Below, piece after piece: positions 53,193-64,000 of a stretch of 64,000 bases of DNA; within the stretch, counting starts at the first letter, position 1; each line of letters begins with the position of its first letter. This DNA is from Taeniopygia guttata. Its lineage: Eukaryota > Chordata > Aves > Passeriformes > Estrildidae. The DNA lies in assembly GCF_048771995.1 (NCBI RefSeq), contig NC_133063.1, positions 60,113,310 through 60,177,309 on the forward strand, written 5' to 3'. Below the pieces are notes generated by a model. It ran no database searches, was not told where the DNA came from, and saw only the letters and a list, made by a program, of their open reading frames with translations. Position numbers and translations under genes: made by a program.

Positions 53193-55912
53193 AAACACGA
53201 CAGTAAACATGACTAAATGGCAAGAGATTAAACGTAAGAACAATATAAGTAAATCAAACACATATGGTGTGATGCATATATAAACTAAGGAAAAAATCCA
53301 TTTAGCACATTCAGGGCCCCAGCCATAATGATACTGTCTTCAGTGAGAGGATACTTGAGCAGGAGAGACACTGGGCAATTCAGGTAAAAATCTGCTTTCA
53401 GTTACTATCAGGATAAAGCAAATTATCTCTGTTAAAGTTCAAGAGATTATTCTGGATTTATATTGAAGAAACAATGCAGAATTTGGCCAAAGAGAACATA
53501 AACAAAGAAGTAATCTCATAACACTGTCTCACAAGAAAAGGTACACAAACATTAAAATGACAGCTATGTATTTTCCTCCTTCTGATTCTAAATGGCAACT
53601 GCATTTGACCAGCTATTTGTACTCTTAAGAGTATATAAGCTCTGATTTTAAATCTTAACTGATATCTGTAAAAAAAAAAAAAATGTTCCATTAAAGTAAA
53701 AGCCAAGTGGAGTTGAAACACTTTGGAGAGAAATGAACTATAAACTATGAAGCAAGACAAAACAAATTAAAGAAGGGTAAATGCTGAAAAGAGGCTAAGT
53801 TAAAATAATACCCATACAGCCTATCCTTAAAAGCAGGGGGCTCCCATGGATGTCTCAGGGAACCAGAAACAACAGGGAGTACAATTACAGAAAAAGTCTC
53901 TCTTCTCTTCTCGTGGTCTCAGAAGCATCTCACCAAAAGCGTTGGACCTTTAGATATTTCACTCACTAGCAGACAGTATGTCACACTGGAAATGATGCAA
54001 TACATATTTCCAGGTATGGGACTGCATTCCCTAGGAACCTACCTTTGATGGAGAGTCTGAACAGAGAGGGTCACACCACATTCTGGAATTGGTTCCAGCA
54101 GAATAGGCAACTCAAGATCACCTCATCACATTGAATTCCCTGAGTTGGACATGAATGAATCCAGCCAGGGACAGCAAGATATAGTATAAATCACTAACAT
54201 TTTTTTTCCCCATATTGCAAAAATGAAATGTGACAGAGTGAAAATGTTTCCCCTCAGCCACAAACAATGGGTCTTAACATTTTGTCACCACATGTGACCA
54301 TTATCCCATCTAAGCTGACCTTCTAAACTATATGGAGCATAATATTGAGCTAAATGATTTGTATGTGGCAGAAGACTGTCTCCAGAAAGAGACTGTGCCA
54401 GTCTTGATTTGAAAGTCTGAACTATCCACTTGCTTTCATTTGTAATCATTTCATTGCTAATAAAAATGCATGTCTTTTTATTTGTCTTTTAATCATTAAC
54501 TTGTCTGGCTTGCATATCCCTCCCTTGGTCTCTAAGGGACTTTGATAGTTTTAGCAGCCTTTTCAGGTTTGGTATTTAATACATGTAATCAACACCCTTC
54601 TTGCCCTTTCTGGTGAGGTAAAGAGACAGAAGTTCCTTCCCACAGAAAAACAGTTTATTCAGTTCACCAGTCATTGTCTTGACTTTTCTCTGGAAAATTT
54701 TTAATTATCCCTTTAAAATAAGTTGTTTCCAGTTGATTTTTTTCCAACTAGAAGCCACTGTCCACAAGGTTGTGACAAAAACATAAAATCAGCTCCCTAT
54801 ATCTCTTCCCATCTATAGATTACACTAGTCCTTTCAAGGCTGGATTTCCTAAGAAGCACAAAAATTAAATACTTATGTGGTATTCATGTGAGTGTCTCAT
54901 CTTGAAGACCTCACCCAATTACAATATCACAAATGTTGCAGGTTTCAAATGTGGTCCCATCTACCTCATGAGAAAAGCAATGAGATTCATGGAGAGACTG
55001 AAACACGGACTCCCTGGTGAACAATAAACAGACAACAGCTGCAGGCATCACTGCTCAATGGACTACCAACACAGTAAGATCCTTTTGTTTTGCACACCCA
55101 TTTAAATTATCTGCTGAATCTGCTTCTGAGGTTACCGCTCGAAATTTTGCTAGTGGTGCACATGTGGGACAGTCCTGATGAAATTTGTTATACCAGGACT
55201 CTATGAAGAGAATGAGGACCTTCAAGAAGCCAAGAAACCATGCAAGGTGATATTATAAACATAACCACAGCTGCATAAGTAAAAGGCAGTCATGGAAAAG
55301 ACTCAGTTTGTGATGCGATACAAGGTCTCACAGAAAAGCATTTTGCAAATTTCTTCATTTATTTTCCCGCTATTTCTGTTGCAATTGTGGATTGAACTAT
55401 TTCTAATACGTTGCTAGAAAAATACAGGTGTAAATGGCCAAGTGACTGTTTAGATAGCATTTGCCAGTCACAAAAAAAAAGTTCCTGCTGGAATCCTATA
55501 GTAGAAGGATACAGATTCACTACAAAGAGCACACAGAAGCCTAGACTGATGGCCATCAGATTACTCAATAGCAGAATGTCTGCAGTTTCTACAAGCTATT
55601 GCCAGAATAGAAATTTTGGCTATTGAGATACCTACTCTCTAACATGGCAATAAAAGCCAACAACAGTACCTTTATTTATTTTTTTTAACCTTTTGACTTG
55701 TCAGCCTTCCCTGGATGCAGAAATAGGTCAGCTAAGTTGTATATTTTTGATTATTTGATGCATTATACCATACAGCATTCATTATTTATTATCCTATAAA
55801 AATTTTTGTGTAGTGCTATTGTTGTTTAATTTTTACAATGTAGCAACAACAGTTGCTAATGTAAAGCTCATGCACAGGTGATGTGGGTACAAACAAACAA
55901 TGTTTTCACATC

Positions 55913-56064
55913 TAAATATATATATTTTTATATATTTATATATAGATATATATACATTTTTGCTTATATATATGTATATATAAATGTTCATACACACATA
56001 CATACATACATATATATATAGATATATATATATATATACACGCACACACACATACACACACACC
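55913..56064. repeat. Compound TA/CA microsatellite
   Basis: Long TATATA blocks broken by TTTTTA, GATATA and CATACATACATA units, ending in CGCACACACACATACACACACACC. The repetitive tyrosine/isoleucine open frames on the minus strand here are artefacts of the repeat. Confidence 0.92.
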
Positions 56065-56853
56065 ATCATGTGTACATATGAATAATAGTCCACAGCTGAG
56101 AACCAACTCACACTTCTTCAACAGAAGTAAAATAACCTGAGAGAAAATCTCCTCTCAGTACCTTGGTACTCTGCTCCAAATTAAAGGTGCCAGTACCAAC
56201 TATAGGAACCTGGGTAGGGAGGATTCACATAACAACAAGGCTACGAAGGCACCTGGGCCTTGTCGCATCACCTGTGCAAGTCCAGCTTCTGAAGCACTTT
56301 GAGTCTTCTTTTGTGCCTTTGAATAAAACGTAGTATCATTCAGAAATTGTTAAACAGTTCTCTCTTGGGTGGCCATCAGTGATTTGTCAGGTTTCTCACA
56401 AGCATTAAATCGTAAATGGACATAAAGGAAGGGACGGCCCGCTTAGGATATAATGCCAGGTTGAACAAGAAGTGATCTTCCTGGGAGAACTGGAGGCATT
56501 TATGAAAAGCAAACAAGGGATTTTCACAGGAATGGCATAATTTCCAGACACTTACTTCCTACTTGTCTGGAGTTACATCTGGTAAATCAAATAAATCTCT
56601 GATTGCTGCAGCTTAACCTTTCAGTTGCTTTGTTTACAGTTTAAATCCTCACAGGATATATATTTAAACCCCAGAATTTTTATTTTCCTGGGTTAAAATC
56701 AGGCTTCCTTTTGTAACAGAGTGCTGCAGCACCTTGGAGGCTGCCCAGCTCTCACCCACTTGCCCAGAGCAGCAGGGGAACCACAGATCTTGTCCATTGG
56801 AAACTCATTTTGCTGTAGCTGGCACATCTCTGTCTAAAACACTGGTGCTTACT

Positions 56854-56916
56854 GGGGTTACTATTGATTCCTGGTGAGCCATTTGGGGTTACTATTTGAT
56901 TCCTAGTAAGCCATTT
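56854..56916. repeat. 31/32-bp imperfect tandem duplication
   Basis: GGGGTTACTATTGATTCCTG followed by GTGAGCCATTT is repeated immediately as GGGGTTACTATTTGATTCCT followed by AGTAAGCCATTT. One inserted T and two substitutions separate the copies. Confidence 0.93.
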
Positions 56917-58055
56917 TACTTTACTCTTTTTTTAGAGTGCTGTATTTGGTTTAGTTGACCAAGATCCCATAAGCTTGGCCACAGATAGCCATGATGCCAT
57001 ACGTGATTAGACCACTACACTCAAATAAGCATTACTTAAGAATAAATTCTAACAAATGCTATCATTTTCTTAATTGCGTGAGTCTGATTAACTTAATTAA
57101 TGTTAAAAAAATAAACAGTTTATCAATACAGGAACTTGCCCTTGCATATTAAAACTGACGTGCACAAGATCTTCAGGCCCTTGCAAGCTAAAACTGATCT
57201 TTTACATGCTAAAACAATTGGGATATATCAGAATAGCTTCAAGTTGAATTTGGCTATTTTCAGAAATAGTACCATATATTAATCATCCTGCATTTCTCTT
57301 TCTATAATGCTTCCAGCCTACTAAAAGCTTTTCAGAACAATATAGTAAATCAGCTTAAAGCAAAAAACTGAACTAGAATTTTGACAAAACACTGCCTTTT
57401 CAGATATGTATACACTTTATAAATGCCGATCTCAACGCACTTCTTCCAAAAGTTTAATCATCACACAACTTAGAGGCTATTGAGTGTGAGTTTCTGTGTA
57501 AAACCTGTTAGTATTATTTTATGATGGCAAATCTGGTCTGTCTTTCATATTTAACTGGAGACAATGGTCTCAGCATAAACACCCTTCCCATTCAGAATTG
57601 GAAATCCTTTCCCTCCACATGATAATAATCTTCAGGGACCTTCTGTATTACAGGAATAGGAATAATTGGCAAAGGATGGGGGAATACCATGTAGCATATC
57701 TCATATAATAGATGCTTGCAGAGGGGGAAGGGCCAATGAACATACTGTCTTCTAAATATTAACTCTTTTCGATCTCTGTTTTCAGAAACAGACATAGTCT
57801 GAAAGGCATCTCAGGATGCCAGTCTGAGAAGTAGAACCTGAAAGAAACTACCTCCAGAGATGAGCTACATTCAAGCTTAGAGTAAATGGGTATAAAGTTG
57901 AAATTCAAAGGAGATTGCAGTGGTTTTGATCTACATTTCTCTGCTTTGCTTTTTCTCTTCTAATTTCAAAAGGAAAAGGAAATAATTCTGTGGCTCTGTG
58001 TTGCAGTACTGAGCGATGTAGGGACCACAGGCAGGTGCAAAGGAGTGCTCTTTAT

Positions 58056-58101
58056 TGTTACCGATAGGTAAGGCTTTATAAAGCCTTACCTATTGGTAAC
58101 A
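58056..58101. repeat. 44-46-bp near-perfect palindrome without spacer
   Basis: GTTACCGATAGGTAAGGCTT (58057 on) and its continuation TA pair with TAAAGCCTTACCTATTGGTAAC (58079-58100), with a single mismatch (G/A) and no loop bases. One more T-A pair extends it to 58056-58101. The centre is TTTATAAA. No larger terminal-inverted-repeat element is visible around it. Confidence 0.95.
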
Positions 58102-59883
58102 GCTCTACATGAGGGAGTGCAGAAGGGTTTTTACTGATGGCCTTTCAAAACTAAATATGAAAAGCAAATGGAGCTTTCAAGCTCATGAAAGAATTAACCA
58201 TATGCTTGGCTCACAGTCGAATTTCTATTCCCTTTTTTAAAAGTTAAGCACATATTCAATCTTTACCTTTTGCTGAGCTATCTGAAAGACAGCATAACAT
58301 TTGATCAGCCATGTTAGGTCTGCTCTGTTGCAGCTAACTGAGCATAGAAAGAAAAGGGAATATTAATGAAAATGTCATAGCAGCATGATAGAACCCAGTC
58401 TTATAGATCACTTTTGGCAAATTATTTACCCTTTTCTCATTTTTTTTCCCAATTCCTTTTACAGTTTTATCAGACTGCAACACATTGTGTAGCTTTCTAT
58501 GAGGAAACCTGAATCTTATGCATTTTTACATTATTTTTTGCTTTATTTTAGCCAATTGAAAGAAACCCTTTCCCTAAGCACATGGCTCATTCTCTGCCTG
58601 CTTCCCTAACTACACACAGCTAAGGCTTTGCTGCTATATGGTTATTTGTTATGATTCTGTGTGTACCTCCTTCTTTCCTGGATTTTGCCATAAGGGATCT
58701 TTAAACACAAAGAAAAGTTAACGGTTTAGCCATTTCTGAGGAGGACCCCCAAATGACAGATAAAGATACTGGAGACTGCAAACAAACAAAATATAAAATC
58801 GTCCTCACCCTGCATTATTTACTGAAGAACAAACTAATCAGAATGAAGAAACAATGTCTTGAGTCTTCCTACATGCTGACATGGCAAGATAATCAGTTCA
58901 CCCCCTGTCCTATGGGGACATAGAAGAGGTTAGCATTATACTGCCTGAGCCCCGTGTGATAGGAGAGAAGACCAAAACATCATAAAAGATGAACAAACCT
59001 GGATAAGCAGCTATTCCCTTTTACAGAATTTGTCCTTCAGCATTTCTGTCTTCTTCCATGGTGAGGTACTTGCTCTGCTTTTGTTTCACTGCCAGAGTGG
59101 CACACCTTTTGGTTTTGTTACATGCCATACACAGAGGCTTATGTCCCCATAGGGCATTTTCCCATTGGCCCTGCTACTGTTTCAGAATTCCAGTGCTTAT
59201 GATGTAATTGGCAGCACATGCATACAAGGCATCCAGAAAATTCATCTTTACCACTGGGCTATGACAGATACCTGTTCAGCATCTACACTGCAGTCAGAAG
59301 ATTATTACATTGTATTACCTTCAAACAAAAAAGACCTTCAAGGTTTCCCTTTTAGGTCAACAAAGTGGATTCACAAAGGGTTTGCAAGACTGAACATGCT
59401 GGGTTTTGTTCAGGATCAAAGCCTTAACAGTTGCAAAGAAAAGATGACTTTTCTTTTGTCTTGTTGTAAATACATCGGGAAAAAAAATCTTTCTATGTTT
59501 CCACACAAGCATAGCACATGCTTACTTTTTCAAGCTTGAAAAGATCTTATTGCTTATTGCAGAGCACATATCGCCTCCTCTGCTGACCTGATTCTTCTCT
59601 CCTGCATCCTCCAAAGGACTAATATAATAAAGTATATATTTATACAAAATAAATTATTTCATGTGTAAAGGCCATGAAGTTTCTACAGTTTGGGTGATTC
59701 TTCAGGGTCTGACAACCTTCCCAAGTCCTAGGGAAGGATGCAAATTAGACTGTACCACGCTCCTTGCATTGAACTTTGCATAAGCAAACAGTGGTACTCC
59801 TACTTGGACATTATCTGTAAACTACACTGAACTATAGCCCAGCCAGATTTGAGAACACTAAAGGTTGTTTGGTTTTTTGTTGC

Positions 59884-59907
59884 TTTTTTTTTTTTTTTTT
59901 TTTTTTT
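59884..59907. repeat. Poly(T) tract, 24 bases
   Basis: An uninterrupted run of 24 T on the plus strand, A on the gene strand. The lysine run in the minus-strand open frame here is an artefact. Confidence 0.92.
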
Positions 59908-61484
59908 AATAGCAGTGAGATGAGTGCCTATTCTAATTGTCCTAATAGAAAACCCAGCCTGCCTCATGATAAAGTGAGAAAACTGACTTGTCCATGGGAG
60001 CAGAAGGACTTTCCCATATAATTTCTCTTGCAAGAAAAAAGTCACACGTTTTCACTTCTCTCTTGGTTCAGCATGTTATTTTCATGCAATGTGAAAACAT
60101 ATACACCTAGCTAACAGAGATAGCAAAGAATATAAGAAATCTCCTTTCACTCTCTTGAGCTCTGGATTGCATTATCTCCAGCAGAAATTATGTTATAAGG
60201 AGGAATTCTATACCTTTGCTAAAACAAATTTGGTGAGGGAGAAAAAGTCTCTATTATGTTCAGCTACTTGCAACTGATCTGCACAACATGCAGCCTGGGG
60301 CTACTTGTCCTTTAGTGGATCATAGGCAGTGCCTTGCCCGGTATGCCGCCATGGCTAGGGACAGCCAGGCACCAGTCACTCAGTCAGCTCATAGTCAGTC
60401 TGTCAAATGGGGGTGTGTTTAAAGTAGCATCAGAGAGTGTCTTGGTTCCAGTGCAGACAATAAACTCACACGTCTGTTTGGTCTCAGCAAGTCTCAGTCC
60501 TTCAGACTGTTTAAGTAAGGCCTTTGTAAATTCTCACTAACACATACAAATCCCCTCCCACACATCAATAAAATTTTATTTTATAGGAAAAGAATGAACA
60601 CAGATATATTGATCAAAAGTTAACTATACAGTATGTCAGGAGCTAATGAAAAACAAAGACATATACTCCTTTAGGATAACAACAGCTTCCCACAGGGTCC
60701 AGTGTGATAACAAACTGTCAGAGCCCCAGTACCAACAGTGTCAAAAATCCACCACCAAATGGATCTTTTAAAGCTGTGGGCCACGACGAGGTTGAGGACA
60801 AATTCAGTCTCTGCCAATATGCTTTCACTACCTAAAAGCATCTTGGCTTTGACTTGATAATTATAGTGCACTGAGCCAACCAGCTGTCACTAAGGAACAG
60901 GAGCTGCCCAAATGAAGCAAAATGCATAGACATTTACTGCTGATTTATCACAAAATAATGAACCCAGTTACAGCCTTTTGAGGCATGGAACTGAAAGACA
61001 GCAAGAGATAGAGAAAAAGGAAAAAAAAAAAAAAAAGAAGAGGAAAGGAAGAAAGAAAGAGCTTTGAACATTTTGTTCCAGTCAGTTTCCACGAATGAGG
61101 AAAACACCATGCATGATTTAATCAAAGGTTGCCCTCCCACAGTCATGCTGTTGCTGGAGAAGTGGCCACTGGGCAGATACCCAAGACATACACTTCCCAA
61201 AGCACACAGACCCAGTCTTTGCTGAAACATGAACTTTCACTGATGCCAGCACACATACATAGCAGGGCAAACAAGAAGAACGGCAGAAACGGCTGAATGA
61301 ACTTTATTCAGGATCTGACACACAATGTCAGTATAATGAATGTGACCTAAAGAAGATTGTTACACTTATAACAAGACTGAGTCGACAGCTTTGCCCAATT
61401 AGTACCAGTTCATTTTATGTTGATAACTAGTACACACATATGATATTCTGTAATAGCTTAATAGACGTCGCCATAAATCACAGT

Positions 61485-61517
61485 CCTTTTTATCCCCTTT
61501 TTATCCCCTTTTTATCC
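61485..61517. repeat. 11-bp minisatellite, three copies
   Basis: Three perfect consecutive copies of CCTTTTTATCC. Confidence 0.95.
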
Positions 61518-62666
61518 CTGTGCTCTTTATATTTGGCAAGTACTTTCAGTTGAATCTTCTTTAATACTAGTTGTAGACTGAAATTAATGCAAATGCAATT
61601 CTGGCAGTCTCTGCAAGACACCAGAAACACATGGACTAGAAAGATTCTTTTCTCACCCAGCATCTATATGACTACTGCTCTTAAAAAACAAAACACTTTA
61701 GTTCCAGCTATTGTACACCATTACATTTATAGTAACTTTAGCCTGCACAGAACTTAGATAGGCAAAATGTAGGGGCTTTCTCCCCTTCCTCCTGAAGTTC
61801 AAGTTCTCTCCCATAGCAACAACTACCAGTTTGCCTATGTATACACCTATTTTGGAAACATTTTAAGCTGCAGTAACCAACACAAACAGCTGCTACATTT
61901 GTTGCCCTATAACGGCAGAGTACCCCACCTGGTGCACCTTTATTGGTGCTTACCAATATAGAAATACTAAAAATTGCCATGGTTTTTACTGTTACCAGTA
62001 AAAATGCTGAATTCTTGTCTCAAGCTGCTTGAACTGACAGTTGCAGCCAAGGAAACGGGTGTTGTCCCTTCATATGCCCCTGGCCTGCACTTAGCTAAAA
62101 CACTGAAGTGTTGCTAAGCCAAGATGTCACCAGGGTAGCCTAACAGACCACTTTACAGGCAGTGTTTGTTAACTGCTGCCTCCTGCAAGACCACCACAAC
62201 CAGGAGGGCAAGTACAGACTTGCTTTTAGGAGAGACATATCTGAAGTCTGTTGTCAAACTGGAGGGATACTTTGCCTTTTGGTAGTCTAACATCCACAGA
62301 ATGGCCCTTAGGCAATTTCCAGGGCTCTGTGTTTCTAGCCTGTTATTCAGAAATTTTAATGAGGAGGAAGGGTCAGAAGCTAACATAATTATTTATAAAC
62401 CAATGTCTAGATTGGCTGGGTAGTTTTTCTAGTGTTTTCCCATGTACAATGCTAAACTAACTTATAGAATAGTGCATTACTTTCAACATTGCTTATCATA
62501 TTTATCCTTCCCGTTTTGTAACATTTTCCTCAGTAAGAAAATTATAATTCAGCCATATGTTCCAAGAATATAACATGCTCTAACTGCAAAAATACCTATT
62601 ACTGATTTTCATCTTTCCTTACAGAGAGACTACACAGAGACAACATTGTTTGCTTCTGAAGACCAG

Positions 62667-62668
<2 letters not shown>

Positions 62669-62697
<29 letters not shown>
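62669..62697. repeat. (CA)n microsatellite, about 14 units
   Basis: A pure AC dinucleotide run, flanked by CCAGAT on the left and TAGAGATTAG on the right. Its purity suggests it may be length-polymorphic. Confidence 0.97.
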
Positions 62698-62701
<4 letters not shown>

Positions 62702-63342
62702 GATTAGAAGGTGTTTATCTTAAGCATTTTGGCAAACAACTCTTATGAGGCTTCTGCTGAGTGGATCCCCATGACTGTTTTCCCCTCCTTGAAAATTAGG
62801 CTAGAAATGCCTACCTAGGTTTTTATAATAGTAGTGGGGATTAAAAAAAAATTAGCTATTTTCTACTTGAATAGCATCACAAAGCTATAATGTCTAAGTT
62901 ATGCATTCATCAAGATTTTTATTTTGTATATTTTGAAAACAATGGGACAAACTCCTTACTGCCATCTTAAGTTCAAAATCCTGACTGGGAATTCTTCAGA
63001 TATGATCTGGGCTGCAACAAATACTTCCTTGTAATTTTACTGATTCTGGCCACCTTAAAGTGTATTATAATGCACTCAAAAATAAAATAAATTGGCAATA
63101 CAGAAAAAAATATTTTAAAACAACACTATTTCTCTTGCATTGCATTGAGAATTGTCTTATATGCCATGTAAGTAATCCTCACTCACAAAATGTGAGCTGG
63201 GAAAACAAGTGGAGTTCTTCCAGATTAACTGTCACACAAACAAACAAACACACAAAACCAAACAAAAAAAAACCACAAAAAAAAACTGTTGAAGAAAGCA
63301 ATTAAGAAACCCACAGCATCCCCTAATTTAAGAAACATTAAC

Positions 63343-63366
63343 AAAAAAAAAAAAAAAAAAAAAAAA
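63343..63366. repeat. Poly(A) tract, 24 bases
   Basis: 24 uninterrupted A on the plus strand, then GG and AAAAAC. A-rich CAAACAAACA sequence lies about 100 bases upstream. It could be a retroposon tail, but no body is recognised. Confidence 0.92.
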
Positions 63367-64000
63367 GGAAAAAAACTTGCCATGAACAAGGGAAAATGTG
63401 AAGTCTACTGCTAGCTGTGCCCTAATGCTTTGCTTTTTCTGGTCTTTATGCTGTTAGTTTATGGTATTTTATGTACTATCCTCCAAAAAATAAACAGGTC
63501 CTCGGGGACTAGCATGCTATAACCAGCACTTCAAAAATACTTGCAGTAGCTCTCTTTCCACACCTTCATAGATGTAAACAAATAAAGATTTCTGAACAGA
63601 GGCTATGGGTATCATTTGCCTTCATACTGTGCCAAGTAGGCTTTTGAAATGCCAGTTGTTGTGGAAACTGGGGAAAATGGTAAATTGCATCCTAATGAGG
63701 GTTATTCTAGCTAAGCATTGGAACAACATCATTAGGAAAAATCTCTTCTCAATACTATTTTAAAAGGTATTTTCCTCCATAATTTACCAAACTGAAAGAT
63801 ACGACAGTAGCTACGAACAAGCAGTTTGAAAAATCTGCATTATTCTTGCTACTGTCCAAAAAAACCTGTGCTTTCACTATAGACCTTGTGGGAAGCCTTA
63901 GGTAAGCACAGCTATGACAAATCCTGCTCCAGCATTTTTTAGTTCAAGTCCAGTTCAAGTTCAGTTCTGCAGGATTCTGACATAACATTCCCAAATCAGT

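Noticed and set aside
55833..56121. Tyrosine/isoleucine-rich repetitive ORFs on the minus strand
   Set aside because: Translations of the TA/CA microsatellite.
57592..57795. Minus-strand open frame containing IPIPVIQKVPEDYY, reminiscent of the TrkB juxtamembrane IPVIENPQYF
   Set aside because: Only four residues agree. NPQY, the flanking residues and the KPD end expected before the kinase exon are absent, and no suitable splice phase follows. Chance similarity.
59165..59539. 124-codon plus-strand open frame starting MALLLFQNSSAY
   Set aside because: No family resemblance, no splice context and ordinary intronic composition. Probably chance, although I cannot search databases.

Overview
The window is vertebrate nuclear DNA: AT-rich, almost entirely non-coding, with short exons flanked by GT/AG splice sites and many simple repeats. 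It is most likely from a bird. The main evidence is CR1 LINE fragments in both orientations, including a truncated CR1 reverse-transcriptase reading frame, and a solitary LTR of a type I recognise as common in avian genomes. The species cannot be named from the sequence.

The only gene I can support is the 3' part of NTRK2 (TrkB, the BDNF/NT-4 receptor tyrosine kinase), on the minus strand. Five coding exons, read right to left, are 50555-50425, 44859-44687, 41246-41012, 5390-5232 and 4409-4224. Their phases join perfectly and together encode the last 294 residues: the complete kinase domain from the GEGAFG loop, through [15 protein letters not shown] and the YSTDYY activation loop, to the C-terminal PLC-gamma docking tail PVYLDILG and a TAA stop. 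The extracellular, transmembrane and juxtamembrane exons are not in the window and must lie beyond position 64000. Positions 1-4223 are the 3' UTR and/or downstream flank.

The introns are 822 bp, 35,621 bp, 3,440 bp, 5,565 bp and more than 13.4 kb, in order from the 3' end. The 35.6-kb intron separates the activation-loop exon from the exon that starts at VGGHT. It holds three CR1 fragments, one solitary LTR (antisense to NTRK2), a pair of neighbouring palindromes and several short tandem duplications. The upstream intron (50556-64000) holds an interlocked inverted repeat that looks like a template-switch scar, a 44-bp palindrome, AT/CA microsatellites and homopolymer tracts.

I found no operon, CRISPR array, tRNA, rRNA or unrecognised multi-gene system. 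The best second looks are a glycine at a usually acidic kinase position (PEQGK), the palindromes, the template-switch scar, a weak donor site before the last intron, and a TATA-containing promoter-like patch antisense to the gene.
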